From JAGOUN01 sp040389005 (GTDB lineage Bacteria > Pseudomonadota > Gammaproteobacteria > JAGOUN01): a stretch of DNA of 47,540 nucleotides. A program made the position numbers and the translations under genes. The notes under the pieces are model-generated. The model saw nothing but the letters and a program-made list of their open reading frames with translations. It made no database searches and had not been told where the DNA came from. The stretch's first letter is position 1, and each line of letters starts with the position of its first letter. Below are positions 1-8,421 of the stretch, piece after piece. The DNA lies in NCBI GenBank assembly GCA_040389005.1, contig JAZKAS010000041.1:1-47540 (forward strand), written 5' to 3'.

Positions 1-57
1 GGATAGAGCACCGGCCTTCTAAGCCGGGGGTAACAGGTTCGAGTCCTGTCGGGCGTA
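1..57 (+). tRNA. tRNA-Arg (anticodon TCT), 5' end cut off by the window
   Basis: The window opens inside the D arm. The anticodon stem CCGGC/GCCGG encloses the loop CTTCTAA, giving anticodon TCT (Arg, reads AGA/AGG). A T arm with the GGTTCGAGTCC core and the 3' acceptor strand ending at base 57 follow. CCA is not encoded. It is first in an Arg-His-Leu tRNA cluster ahead of tig, an arrangement also known in Pseudomonas. Confidence 0.93.
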
Positions 58-72
58 TTTGATTTATTTTAT

Positions 73-149
73 GGCGGCCGTAGCTCAGTTGGTAGAGCCC
101 CGGATTGTGATTCCGGTTGTCGTGGGTTCGAGCCCCATCGGTCGCCCCA
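73..149 (+). tRNA. tRNA-His (anticodon GTG)
   Basis: A full cloverleaf is visible: a seven-pair acceptor stem, D arm, anticodon loop with GTG, and T arm GTGGG/CCCAT. The extra 5' G (base 73) typical of tRNA-His faces C at position 146, the discriminator. CCA is encoded at 147-149, unlike in the neighbouring Arg and Leu tRNAs. Confidence 0.97.
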
Positions 150-177
150 TTGAGTAGTAGTTAGTAAGTCACAGTAT

Positions 178-259
178 GCGAAAGTGGCGGAATTGGTAGA
201 CGCACTGGATTTAGGTTCCAGCGGGGCAACCTGTGAGAGTTCGAGTCTCTCCTTTCGCA
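178..259 (+). tRNA. tRNA-Leu (anticodon TAG)
   Basis: This is a class II tRNA with a long variable arm. The acceptor GCGAAAG (178-184) pairs with CTTTCGC (252-258). The anticodon stem CTGGA/TCCAG encloses a loop with TAG, which reads CTN leucine codons. CCA is not encoded. It is the last tRNA of the cluster and is followed by a terminator. Confidence 0.96.
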
Positions 260-284
260 GTTTTTATTAAAGAATCTATAGAGC

Positions 285-310
285 TCCGCCATCGTGCGGA
301 TTTTCTTTTT
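285..310 (+). terminator. Rho-independent terminator of the tRNA cluster
   Basis: A hairpin TCCGC-catcgt-GCGGA is followed directly by TTTTCTTTTT. It ends the Arg-His-Leu tRNA transcript 14 bases before the tig start codon, so tig either needs its own promoter in very little space or is expressed by read-through. Confidence 0.75.
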
Positions 311-323
311 GTAGGGGCAAAAT

Positions 324-1379
324 ATGTCAATTTCAATTGAAAATTTAGGTGGAATTCAAAGAAAGGTAACGTTAACGGTTCCAGCGGAATCGATTGCAGC
401 CGAAATGCAAAAGCGTTTACAAGATTTAGCGGGCAAAGTGCGCATTGACGGGTTTCGTCGAGGCAAAGTGCCTGCAAAAGTAATTAAAGAGCGTTACGGC
501 GCTTCGGTTTATTCTGATGCCCTGAATGAACTGATTAATAAAGTGTATTCCGATGCGCTTAGAGAAGCGAAAATAGTTCCTGCAGGTGCTCCAGAAGTAG
601 TTCCTGTTAATGAAAAAATTGAACAAGACAAAGCATTTGATTTTACGGCCACTTTTGAAGTATTTCCTGAAATTGAATTGAAAGATTTTTCTACGTTAAC
701 TATCGAAAAGCAAATTGCGACGTTGCAAGATGCTGATATTGATGTTGCCATTGAGCGTGTGCGTGAACAGCGTGCGACAAAAGCTGAAAATGGTGATAAA
801 CAACTACCTGAATTAACCAATGAATTTATTGCGACTTTGGGTGTGAAAGGTGGTTTAGATGATCTTAAAAAAGAAGTTCATAAAAACCTTGAGCGTGAAT
901 TAAAGTATGCGCTTAAAAATAAAGTGAAAGCGAGTGTGATTGAACAATTGCTTGCTGCGCATGATTTTGAAATTCCAAAAGCATTGATTGATCGAGAAGC
1001 GGAAAGAATGCGCGAACAAAGCAAAAACTATTTCAAGCAAATGAATTCAAAAATGAAGATGCCTGAAATTCCATTAGATTTATTTAAAGAAAACGCGAAG
1101 AAGAATGTTAAAATAGGATTGTTGTTTTCAGAAATTCTTGAGAAAAAGAATATTGTCGCAACGCCAGAAAAAATTGAAGAGCATGTTCAAGATATGGCAA
1201 CGATGTACGATGACGCTGAGCGTGCGGCGCAGTGGATGAAAGGTGATAAAAAACAAATGGAAAATATTCGTGCACAAGTGCAAGAAGATATTTTGATTGA
1301 TCAAGTGTTAAATGCGGCGAAAGTCACTGAAAAAACGGTCAGTTATGATGAATTGTTGAAACAAGGCGCACAGCAATAG
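324..1379 (+). CDS. tig: Trigger factor lacking the FKBP-type PPIase domain
   Basis: Ribosome-associated chaperone that meets nascent chains at the tunnel exit. The N-terminal ribosome-binding domain is intact, with the signature GFRRGKVP at residues 43-50. The C-terminal arm domain is also recognisable, from LPELTNEF (161-168) to the end. In the E. coli protein these two parts are separated by an FKBP-like prolyl isomerase domain of about 85-95 residues. Here RVREQRATKAENGDKQ (145-160) runs straight into LPELTNEF, so the whole isomerase domain is absent and the protein is 351 residues instead of about 430. The frame is open with no sign of a sequencing error. The start follows an AGGGG ribosome binding site. 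clpP and clpX come next, as in most gammaproteobacteria. E. coli trigger factor keeps chaperone function without this domain, so activity is plausible here. Confidence 0.95.
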   Translation: MSISIENLGGIQRKVTLTVPAESIAAEMQKRLQDLAGKVRIDGFRRGKVPAKVIKERYGASVYSDALNELINKVYSDALREAKIVPAGAPEVVPVNEKIEQDKAFDFTATFEVFPEIELKDFSTLTIEKQIATLQDADIDVAIERVREQRATKAENGDKQLPELTNEFIATLGVKGGLDDLKKEVHKNLERELKYALKNKVKASVIEQLLAAHDFEIPKALIDREAERMREQSKNYFKQMNSKMKMPEIPLDLFKENAKKNVKIGLLFSEILEKKNIVATPEKIEEHVQDMATMYDDAERAAQWMKGDKKQMENIRAQVQEDILIDQVLNAAKVTEKTVSYDELLKQGAQQ

Positions 1380-1391
1380 AGCCCCTTGGAG

Positions 1392-1469
1392 CGTTATTGC
1401 GAGTACTTGGAGCAATCCATCCGAGAAAGAATCGGAAAAGATAGATTGCTTCGAGTACTTGCAATGACG
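1392..1469. repeat. Palindromic dispersed element, family B, between tig and clpP
   Basis: Two 30-base arms (1392-1421 and 1440-1469) are imperfect inverted copies of each other, separated by 18 bases. The arm consensus begins CGTCATTGCGAGT and ends GAAGCAATCCATC. A further arm copy lies at 47505-47534 inside murE, with 26 of 30 bases matching the left arm here. No coding frame or T-run is associated with it. It is likely a REP- or MITE-like element that forms a long hairpin in the tig-clpP mRNA. Confidence 0.85.
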
Positions 1470-1516
1470 ACAAAGTGAACTTTAGAATACGAAAATAGAC
1501 GTTTAAGGGATAAGCA

Positions 1517-2137
1517 ATGTTAGAAAGCTCAAGATTAAATAATTTTGTTTCAACTTTGGTGCCCATGGTCATCGAGCAAACCGCTCGTGGCGAGCGCTCA
1601 TTTGATATTTTTTCACGTCTTTTAAAAGAACGTGTGATTTTCATGGTTGGCCAGGTCGAAGACCATATGGCGAATTTAATTGTCGCGCAGTTATTATTTC
1701 TTGAATCAGAAAATCCAGAAAAAGAAATTCATCTTTATATCAATTCACCCGGTGGTGTTGTTACCGCGGGTTTAGCCATTTATGACACGATGCAATTCAT
1801 CACACCTCCGGTGTCTACCGTTTGTATGGGTCAAGCTGCCAGCATGGGCGCGGTGTTGCTTGCTGCGGGTGCTGAAGGAAAGCGTTTTTGCTTGCCGCAT
1901 TCTCGCGTTATGATTCACCAACCTTTAGGTGGTTTTCAGGGTCAGGCATCGGATATTTTAATTCATGCGGAAGAAACGCAAAAAGTTAAAAAAACCTTGA
2001 ACGAAATTTTGGCAAAACATACCAAGCAACCTTATGAAAAAGTCGTCAAAGATACTGATCGAGATTATTTCTTAAGTGCACAACAATCTGTTGAATATGG
2101 ATTGGTTGACCGCATATTTGAAAAGCGCAACATCTAA
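1517..2137 (+). CDS. clpP: ATP-dependent Clp protease proteolytic subunit ClpP
   Basis: Serine peptidase of the double-heptamer Clp chamber, fed by ClpX, which is encoded 19 bases downstream. The catalytic triad is complete: Ser109 in GQAASMGA, His134 in MIHQP and Asp183 in DRDYFLS. The oxyanion region INSPGG is at 75-80. The length of 206 residues is typical. The start ATG follows AAGGGAT. It shares the usual tig-clpP-clpX-lon order, but a palindromic repeat separates it from tig. Confidence 0.98.
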   Translation: MLESSRLNNFVSTLVPMVIEQTARGERSFDIFSRLLKERVIFMVGQVEDHMANLIVAQLLFLESENPEKEIHLYINSPGGVVTAGLAIYDTMQFITPPVSTVCMGQAASMGAVLLAAGAEGKRFCLPHSRVMIHQPLGGFQGQASDILIHAEETQKVKKTLNEILAKHTKQPYEKVVKDTDRDYFLSAQQSVEYGLVDRIFEKRNI

Positions 2138-2156
2138 ATAAATATAGGGTTTAACT

Positions 2157-3398
2157 ATGGCAGAGATACGTTGTTCTTTTTGTGGTAAAGACAAAGAAGC
2201 AGTTAAAAAATTAATTGCAGGCCCCAATGTTCAGATTTGTGATGAATGCACGAAAATGTGTTCTGGTATGCTTGAGGTAGAAGCGACCGTTTCTCCTGAA
2301 AACTCTACTGAAAAATTACCCACACCGATTGAGCTGCACAAAGCACTTGATGAATATGTGATTGGTCAAGAATACGCAAAAAAAATTCTCTCAGTTTCCG
2401 TTTATAATCATTACAAACGTTTGCGTGCTAATAAATCAGCAAAAAGCGATCAAGTCGAGCTTTCTAAAACCAATATCATGTTAATTGGACCGACGGGCTC
2501 AGGAAAAACATTATTAGCGGAAACGCTGGCAAAAATATTAAAAGTACCGTTTGCTATTGCTGATGCCACGACGCTGACAGAAGCCGGTTACGTCGGCGAA
2601 GATGTTGAAAACATTATTCATAAATTGCTACAGAAAGCGAATTTTAATGTTGAAAAAGCGCAAAGCGGAATTATTTATATTGATGAGATTGATAAAATTT
2701 CTCGTAAGTCAGAAAACCCTTCTATTACTCGTGATGTGTCCGGCGAAGGTGTGCAACAAGCACTTTTGAAACTTATTGAAGGTACGATTGCGTCGGTGCC
2801 ACAACAAGGTGGGCGAAAACATCCGCAACAGGAATTGTTACAAGTAGACACATCAAATATTTTATTTATTTGTGGTGGCGCATTTGATGGTATTGAAAAT
2901 ATTGTCATGCAACGTACGCAAGAAGCGGCGATGGGTTTTGGTGCAAATATTAGAAGTAAAACGAAACAAGAATCGCGTAATGAATTAATGAAAAAAGTTG
3001 AACCGGCAGATTTGGTTCGTTTTGGCCTTATTCCAGAATTCGTTGGCCGTCTTCCTTTAATTTCTACATTAGAAGAGCTTGATGAAGCAAGCTTGGTGCG
3101 TGTGTTAACAGAACCTAAAAATGCATTATTGAAACAATATCAAGAATTATTTTCAATTGAAGGCGTTGATTTAGAGTTTACGCCTGAAGCGCTCGTTGCG
3201 GTTGCGAAGAGAAGCATGGAGCGTAAAACAGGTGCGCGTGGATTGCGTTCAATCATGGAAGGTGTCTTGTTGGATAGCATGTATCAAATTCCATCCTCAG
3301 AAAATATTGAAAAAGTACTTGTCAATGAAGAGTCGATTGTTAATAACACTGATCCTTTGATGATCACCGGTGATTCAAAAGAAGTAAAAAAAGCCTAA
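2157..3398 (+). CDS. clpX: ClpX unfoldase, ATP-binding subunit of ClpXP
   Basis: AAA+ hexameric unfoldase that delivers tagged substrates to ClpP. An N-terminal zinc-binding domain has Cys6, Cys9, Cys28 and Cys31. Walker A is GPTGSGKT (111-118), the pore loop GYVGED (144-149) and Walker B IYIDEID (173-179). The C-terminal small AAA domain contains the GARGLRSIME sensor II region. The ClpP-docking loop reads MGFGA where many ClpX proteins have IGFG. The length of 413 residues is normal. It lies 19 bases after clpP and is probably co-transcribed. Confidence 0.98.
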   Translation: MAEIRCSFCGKDKEAVKKLIAGPNVQICDECTKMCSGMLEVEATVSPENSTEKLPTPIELHKALDEYVIGQEYAKKILSVSVYNHYKRLRANKSAKSDQVELSKTNIMLIGPTGSGKTLLAETLAKILKVPFAIADATTLTEAGYVGEDVENIIHKLLQKANFNVEKAQSGIIYIDEIDKISRKSENPSITRDVSGEGVQQALLKLIEGTIASVPQQGGRKHPQQELLQVDTSNILFICGGAFDGIENIVMQRTQEAAMGFGANIRSKTKQESRNELMKKVEPADLVRFGLIPEFVGRLPLISTLEELDEASLVRVLTEPKNALLKQYQELFSIEGVDLEFTPEALVAVAKRSMERKTGARGLRSIMEGVLLDSMYQIPSSENIEKVLVNEESIVNNTDPLMITGDSKEVKKA

Positions 3399-3435
3399 AA
3401 AGTTGAGAGGCCCGAAGAGTTGAGGTAAACACGTC

Positions 3436-5916
3436 ATGGCAAAGTCAGAATCAAAGAATAAAGAAATAGCAGAGCTTCATAATAGTGTTGGATATCCAGT
3501 TGTCGCATTGCGCGATGTTGTTATTTTTCCTTATATGGTCATTCCTTTGTTTGTGGGGCGAACTGCATCCATTGGCGCGATCGAAGCGGCGCAAAAAGAA
3601 AATCGACGTCTATTTTTAGTCACTCAAAAAGAAGCGGCGGTTGAAGCGCCTGAACAAAAAGATCTTTATACTTATGGCGTATTAGCCAATATTTTACAAT
3701 TGCTCAGGCTTCCTGACGGTACGATAAAAGTATTGATTGAAGGTGAGAAGCGCGCGCACTTAAAAAGTCTTCATAAAGAAAACGAATGTTATTTTGCTGA
3801 AGTTGAAGAGCTTGTCTCAGATTTTTCACGCGATGCAGCAGAAATTGAAGTGCTCATGCGTACAGTAAAATCTGAGTTTGAAGAATATGTTAAGCTTAAT
3901 AAACGTATCCCCGTTGAAATTTTATCTCCTATCGATGGAATTTTCGACGTCGAAAAATTAATGGATGTGATTGGATCGCATTTGCCTATTTCGGTTGAGA
4001 AGAAACAAATTCTATTAGAAATCACCAATGTTGGAGAGCGTTTAGAAAAACTTATCCATCTTATTCAAGAAGAAGTCGATTTGGTGAATATCGAAAAACG
4101 ATTAAAAGGTCGTGTTAAACGCCAAATGGAAAAAAGTCAACGCGAATATTATTTGAATGAGCAAATTAAAGCGATTCAAAGTGAGCTAGGGGATATCAAT
4201 GATAATCCTAATGAGCAAGAAAATTTAGAAAAGAAGATCAAAGATTCTGGGATGCCACAAGAAGCACTCGATAAATGCATGTCTGAATTGCGTAAATTAA
4301 AAATGATGCCGCCGATGTCTGCAGAAGCAACAGTGTCTCGTAATTATCTCGATGTCATGGTGGAAGTGCCGTGGAAAAAGAAATCCAAATTAAAACATAA
4401 TTTAGTTAAAGCACAAGAATTATTGGATCAAGAGCATTATGGTTTAGAGCGTGTTAAAGATCGTATTCTTGAATATCTTGCTGTTCAGCAGCGTGTGAAG
4501 AAGTTGAAAGGGCCTATTTTATGTTTGGTTGGCCCACCTGGCGTCGGAAAAACTTCGTTGGGTCGTTCGATTGCGAATGCAACAGGTCGTCAATTGATTC
4601 GTATGTCGTTGGGCGGCGTGCGAGATGAGGCAGAAATACGTGGGCATCGTCGAACGTATATCGGTGCATTGCCAGGAAAAATTATTCAAAAAATTTCTAA
4701 AGTTGGCGTCAAAAATGCATTTTTCTTATTAGATGAAATTGACAAGATGGCGATGGATTTGCGTGGTGATCCTGCGTCAGCTTTATTGGAAGTGTTGGAT
4801 CCTGAACAAAACGCAACCTTTAATGATCATTATTTAGAAGTGGATTATGATTTATCAGAAGTGATGTTTGTTGCAACAGCCAATTCACTCAATATTCCTC
4901 CGGCGTTGAAAGATCGAATGGAGATTATTCGCATTTCGGGCTATACCGAAGATGAAAAATTAAATATCGCCATGAAATATTTATACTCCAAGCAAGTAGA
5001 ACAAAATGGTTTGCAAACGAGTGAACTTGTTATTGAGCAAGAAGCGATGCGTGACATTATTCGCTTCTATACGCTTGAAGCCGGTGTGCGTAGTTTAGAG
5101 CGTGAAATCTCAAAACTTTGTCGTAAAGTCGTCAAGGAATTGTTGCTCACTCCTGTGAAGAAAAGAAAAAAAATTACAATTACGCCGGATTGTTTGGAAA
5201 AATATTTGGGTGTGAAGCGACATCGTTTTGGTTCTGCAGATCAATTTGATCAATTGGGCCAAGTAACCGGCCTGGCATGGACAGAAGTGGGAGGTGTTTT
5301 ACTGCGTATTGAGGCGGCGGTGATGCCGGGTAAAGGTAAAACACAGTACACGGGTAGCTTAGGCAAAGTGATGCAAGAGTCGATTAATGCAGCCATGACG
5401 GTTGTCAAAAGCAGGCTCATGCTCTTTGATCTTAAGGCAGATTTTTTTGATAAACATGATATCCATATTCATGTTCCTGAAGGGGCTACACCTAAAGATG
5501 GCCCTAGTGCGGGTATTGGCATGTGTACGGCGCTGATTTCAGTTATTGCGGGTTTACCAGTGAAAGCCGATGTGGCGATGACAGGTGAAATTACGTTGCG
5601 CGGTGAAGTACTGGCCATTGGAGGTTTAAAAGAAAAACTTTTGGCAGCGCATCGTGGTAATATTCGTACTGTGATTATTCCTGAGGAAAATCGCCAGGAT
5701 TTACAGGAAATTCCCGAGAACGTTAAAAAAGAGTTGTCTATACATCCTGTAAAATGGATTGATGAAGTGTTGAGTATTGCGCTTGTGAATTATGAACAAC
5801 GTGTCGGGACTGTTTCCACTGTCAAAGCGACTGAGGTCAAACGTAAAGCAAAATTATCGGTTGCAGCCCTCCCGGCGCTTAAAAAATCAAAACAAAAGCG
5901 TATTCGGGCGCATTAA
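3436..5916 (+). CDS. lon: Lon ATP-dependent protease (LonA type)
   Basis: Single-chain AAA+ serine protease that degrades misfolded and regulatory proteins in the cytoplasm. The N-terminal LAN domain begins around residue 18. Walker A is GPPGVGKT (366-373), followed by a Walker B FFLLDEIDKM. The proteolytic dyad is Ser691 (in KDGPSAG) and Lys734 (in GGLKEKLLAAHRG), with the 43-residue spacing seen in E. coli Lon. At 826 residues it is slightly longer than the E. coli enzyme (784), because of a lysine/arginine-rich tail after about residue 790 that looks unstructured. It follows clpX by 37 bases and precedes hupB, the standard arrangement. Confidence 0.98.
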   Translation: MAKSESKNKEIAELHNSVGYPVVALRDVVIFPYMVIPLFVGRTASIGAIEAAQKENRRLFLVTQKEAAVEAPEQKDLYTYGVLANILQLLRLPDGTIKVLIEGEKRAHLKSLHKENECYFAEVEELVSDFSRDAAEIEVLMRTVKSEFEEYVKLNKRIPVEILSPIDGIFDVEKLMDVIGSHLPISVEKKQILLEITNVGERLEKLIHLIQEEVDLVNIEKRLKGRVKRQMEKSQREYYLNEQIKAIQSELGDINDNPNEQENLEKKIKDSGMPQEALDKCMSELRKLKMMPPMSAEATVSRNYLDVMVEVPWKKKSKLKHNLVKAQELLDQEHYGLERVKDRILEYLAVQQRVKKLKGPILCLVGPPGVGKTSLGRSIANATGRQLIRMSLGGVRDEAEIRGHRRTYIGALPGKIIQKISKVGVKNAFFLLDEIDKMAMDLRGDPASALLEVLDPEQNATFNDHYLEVDYDLSEVMFVATANSLNIPPALKDRMEIIRISGYTEDEKLNIAMKYLYSKQVEQNGLQTSELVIEQEAMRDIIRFYTLEAGVRSLEREISKLCRKVVKELLLTPVKKRKKITITPDCLEKYLGVKRHRFGSADQFDQLGQVTGLAWTEVGGVLLRIEAAVMPGKGKTQYTGSLGKVMQESINAAMTVVKSRLMLFDLKADFFDKHDIHIHVPEGATPKDGPSAGIGMCTALISVIAGLPVKADVAMTGEITLRGEVLAIGGLKEKLLAAHRGNIRTVIIPEENRQDLQEIPENVKKELSIHPVKWIDEVLSIALVNYEQRVGTVSTVKATEVKRKAKLSVAALPALKKSKQKRIRAH

Positions 5917-6058
5917 ACCAAAAGAACCGCTTAAAAAGAATTGCATGCCGATTTTTTTTAAGTTAGGATACGCATCCTTTTGCTGCTGCCGATTATGGGC
6001 AAGTTAAAAGGATGTGATTGAGGGTTATTTCTCAATCAAGAATGAAAAGGGTATGAGG

Positions 6059-6337
6059 ATGAATAAGACAGAACTAGTCAACCATGTTGTTGAAAATGTA
6101 GACGGCCTTTCTAAGGTATTAGCGAGTAAGGTAGTCAATGCTGTGTTTGATGCAATCAAGCACGGGTTAAAGCAAGATGGCGATGTTGCTATTGTGGGTC
6201 ACGGTTCTTATGTAGTTGCAGAACGTAGTGCGCGCGATGGACGACATCCTCAAACAGGCGCGGTCATGCATATCCCGTCCACTAAAGTCGTTAGATTTAA
6301 AGTGGGAAAGGATTTGAAGGAAAGCGTCAATAGTTAG
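6059..6337 (+). CDS. hupB: DNA-binding protein HU (HU-beta type)
   Basis: Small basic nucleoid protein that bends DNA without strong sequence preference. The 92 residues cover the whole family fold: N-terminal helices, then the beta arms with RHPQTG, the DNA-intercalating proline loop (RNPQTG in most HU proteins), and IPSTKVVRFKVGKDLK at the end. I chose the ATG at 6059 because AAGGG lies 8-12 bases upstream and MNKTELV matches the family N-terminus. The frame also extends upstream to 6014. Its place after lon identifies it as the hupB-position copy. Confidence 0.94.
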   Translation: MNKTELVNHVVENVDGLSKVLASKVVNAVFDAIKHGLKQDGDVAIVGHGSYVVAERSARDGRHPQTGAVMHIPSTKVVRFKVGKDLKESVNS

Positions 6338-6395
6338 TATTCCTGAGAAGGGAATAGTCTGTAGGAAAACTACAGATTTAAGGTGGGCACATTGC

Positions 6396-6471
6396 GGGTG
6401 CTTAGCTCAGCTGGTAGAGCATCGCCCTTACAAGGCGAGGGTCACAGGTTCGATCCCTGTAGCACCCACCA
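6396..6471 (+). tRNA. tRNA-Val (anticodon TAC)
   Basis: The acceptor GGGTGCT pairs with AGCACCC, the anticodon loop carries TAC, the T arm is normal and CCA is encoded at 6469-6471. It is followed 17 bases later by tRNA-Asp. The pair between hupB and ppiD is a conserved arrangement in related bacteria. Confidence 0.97.
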
Positions 6472-6488
6472 TTAAAATTGGTTTTTGC

Positions 6489-6565
6489 GGAGTGGTAGTT
6501 CAGTTGGTTAGAATACCGGCCTGTCACGCTGGGGGTCGCGGGTTCGAGTCCCGTCCACTCCGCCA
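6489..6565 (+). tRNA. tRNA-Asp (anticodon GTC)
   Basis: The acceptor GGAGTGG pairs with CCACTCC. The anticodon loop CTGTCAC gives GTC, and CCA is encoded at 6563-6565. Processed together with the preceding tRNA-Val, most likely. Confidence 0.97.
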
Positions 6566-6603
6566 TTTTATTACTGTTTTGACCCATTCTGGATGGTAGA
6601 GTT

Positions 6604-8421
6604 ATGTTTCTTCAAAACATGCGCGAAAAAACACAGAGTTGGGTAGCTTATGTTATTGTTGCCTTATTGATTCTTTCATTTGCGCTTTGGGGAATCAGTA
6701 GCTACTTTTCTAGTGGCCCAGAAAGAGGTCCTGCTGCAACTGTCGGCGGAGAAGAAATTCCCTACACCAATTTTGTTTCTGCATATCATCGTTTTCTACA
6801 AGACGCTCAGGCACAAGGCGGCGCGTATACACCCGAGCAAGAACAGTATGCTAAACGTTTGGTTCTTAAAAGTTTAGTTGAGCGTGTTGCCATTCTTCAG
6901 TATATCAATAAAGTTGGTTTTGCAGTTGATCAGCAGCAAATCGATGCTGCACTTATGGCAGTACCACTTTTTTCAGAACAAGGAGAGTTTTCTCCAGCTT
7001 TATTTAAACGTTTTCTTTTAGCTAATGGATTATCTGCTCAGCAATTTATTGCCGATTTTTCAACGAAAATGATGATGGCGCAATGGGATGAAGGCATTAG
7101 AATCACGGGTTTTTCAACTCCTCTTGAATTAGCCAATATTGTGAGTTTATTAAAGCAAAAACGTACTATTGTCTATGGTGTTATTAAAGCAAATACGAAA
7201 GGTCTTCCGTCGGTAACGACTGCTGAAGCAGAAGATTATTATCAAGATCATCAACAAGATTACTTGACTCCAGAGCGTGTGAAGATTGCGTATATTAAAT
7301 TAAGTTTGTCTGATGTGATAAAGAGCTTACATCCTACAGAAAAAGACTTGATAACTTATTATGCTCAAAACAGTGCGCATTATGACGTTCCAGAACGTTG
7401 GCAAGTCAATATGATTACGCAGCATTCGCCCACTTCAGCAACTCAAGCTGAGCTGGCGCAACAACAAACCGTTTGGCTTGAAGCGAATAACTTAAGTGCT
7501 GAGGTTAAAAATGCCTTATTGCAAACAGCGATTAAAGCGACAACACCAGCATTCAAAACTTCTGAAAATACGTATATTGTTTACCAATTACTAAAACACC
7601 AATCGGCAGAAAATAAACAATATTATCAAGTGAAAAATAAAGTTCAAACTGCTTATTTGGAAGAGCAAGCTAATAAGAAGTGGGCGCAAATGCTAGAAGA
7701 GATGGCTAATCTGTCTTATGAACATCCTGATAGCTTGGATCCTCTTGCTGAAAAATTTAACCAAAAAATAGAACTAAGTAACTTTTTTTCGCATGATTAT
7801 GATGGCAAAACAGGTATTGAAAGTAATGCTGAAGTCATTACAGCAGCGTTTAGCGATGATGTCCTTTCTGGTGGCAATAATAGCGATGTGATTAAGCTAG
7901 ACAATGGAAAAACCGCATTGGTATTGAGAGCCGTCAACAGTGTTGCGGCACATGAGCAAGCATTTTCAGAAGTTCAGGCAGCCATTAAGGAAACTCTGCT
8001 TAATCAGCAAGCGGTTCAGCGTGCGAAAGAAAGTGCAGAACGAGTTCAGCATGCTTTAGAATCAGGTGAGCCGATTGAAAAAATACAAAAGACGAATGGA
8101 ATTATTTTATCTCAAGTCGTTATTGGCAGATTTGGTCAGGGGGCGTCAAATTCGGTTCCAAGCGAAGTATTGCAACAAGCTTTTATGTTACCGTTGCATT
8201 ATTCGGGTGTTCAAAAAATAAAAGATTCGCGTTTCTCAGTTCTACAAGTGCTCTCTATTGCGCCAGGGAAAATGTCTTCTATGACGCTCAAAGAACGCGC
8301 TATGTACCAAAATGTTATCGTCAACGAATGGGCACAAGCAGAGTTGTTTGCTTATGTTGCCGCTATTATGAATGATACTAAAGTGAAGATGAATCGACAG
8401 GATGTCGATGCCAACGCCTAG
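6604..8421 (+). CDS. ppiD: PpiD-like periplasmic chaperone with a shrunken parvulin domain
   Basis: Inner-membrane-anchored chaperone that helps proteins leave the Sec translocon. One N-terminal membrane helix (about residues 13-33) precedes a SurA_N-type chaperone region (about 40-190) and a C-terminal PpiD-specific part. The parvulin slot (about 262-332) starts with the usual PERWQV strand. It then lacks the stretch that normally holds G-DFA-LA and GGDLGW, and rejoins at a segment aligning with the last strand (NTYIVYQLL). The domain is about 20-25 residues shorter than in E. coli PpiD, whose parvulin is itself inactive. Isomerase activity is therefore very unlikely. The 605-residue length is otherwise normal. 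It lies downstream of hupB and the tRNA pair, as in relatives, and overlaps zapE by 20 bases. Confidence 0.88.
   Translation: MFLQNMREKTQSWVAYVIVALLILSFALWGISSYFSSGPERGPAATVGGEEIPYTNFVSAYHRFLQDAQAQGGAYTPEQEQYAKRLVLKSLVERVAILQYINKVGFAVDQQQIDAALMAVPLFSEQGEFSPALFKRFLLANGLSAQQFIADFSTKMMMAQWDEGIRITGFSTPLELANIVSLLKQKRTIVYGVIKANTKGLPSVTTAEAEDYYQDHQQDYLTPERVKIAYIKLSLSDVIKSLHPTEKDLITYYAQNSAHYDVPERWQVNMITQHSPTSATQAELAQQQTVWLEANNLSAEVKNALLQTAIKATTPAFKTSENTYIVYQLLKHQSAENKQYYQVKNKVQTAYLEEQANKKWAQMLEEMANLSYEHPDSLDPLAEKFNQKIELSNFFSHDYDGKTGIESNAEVITAAFSDDVLSGGNNSDVIKLDNGKTALVLRAVNSVAAHEQAFSEVQAAIKETLLNQQAVQRAKESAERVQHALESGEPIEKIQKTNGIILSQVVIGRFGQGASNSVPSEVLQQAFMLPLHYSGVQKIKDSRFSVLQVLSIAPGKMSSMTLKERAMYQNVIVNEWAQAELFAYVAAIMNDTKVKMNRQDVDANA

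Noticed and set aside
211..477. Minus-strand frame of 88 codons over tRNA-Leu and the tig start
   Set aside because: It crosses a tRNA and a terminator on the opposite strand and has no start signals.
5967..5984. GGAT-acgc-ATCC-TTTT hairpin after lon
   Set aside because: The stem has only four pairs, too weak to call a terminator.
6358..6378. CTGTAG-gaaaa-CTACAG hairpin after hupB
   Set aside because: The stem is AT-rich and short and has only three T after it; it could be a weak terminator but is not supported enough.
6402..6587. Minus-strand frame of 61 codons containing GLEPATPSVTGRYSNQLNYH
   Set aside because: It is the antisense of tRNA-Val and tRNA-Asp. This peptide is a well-known false product of tRNA genes.
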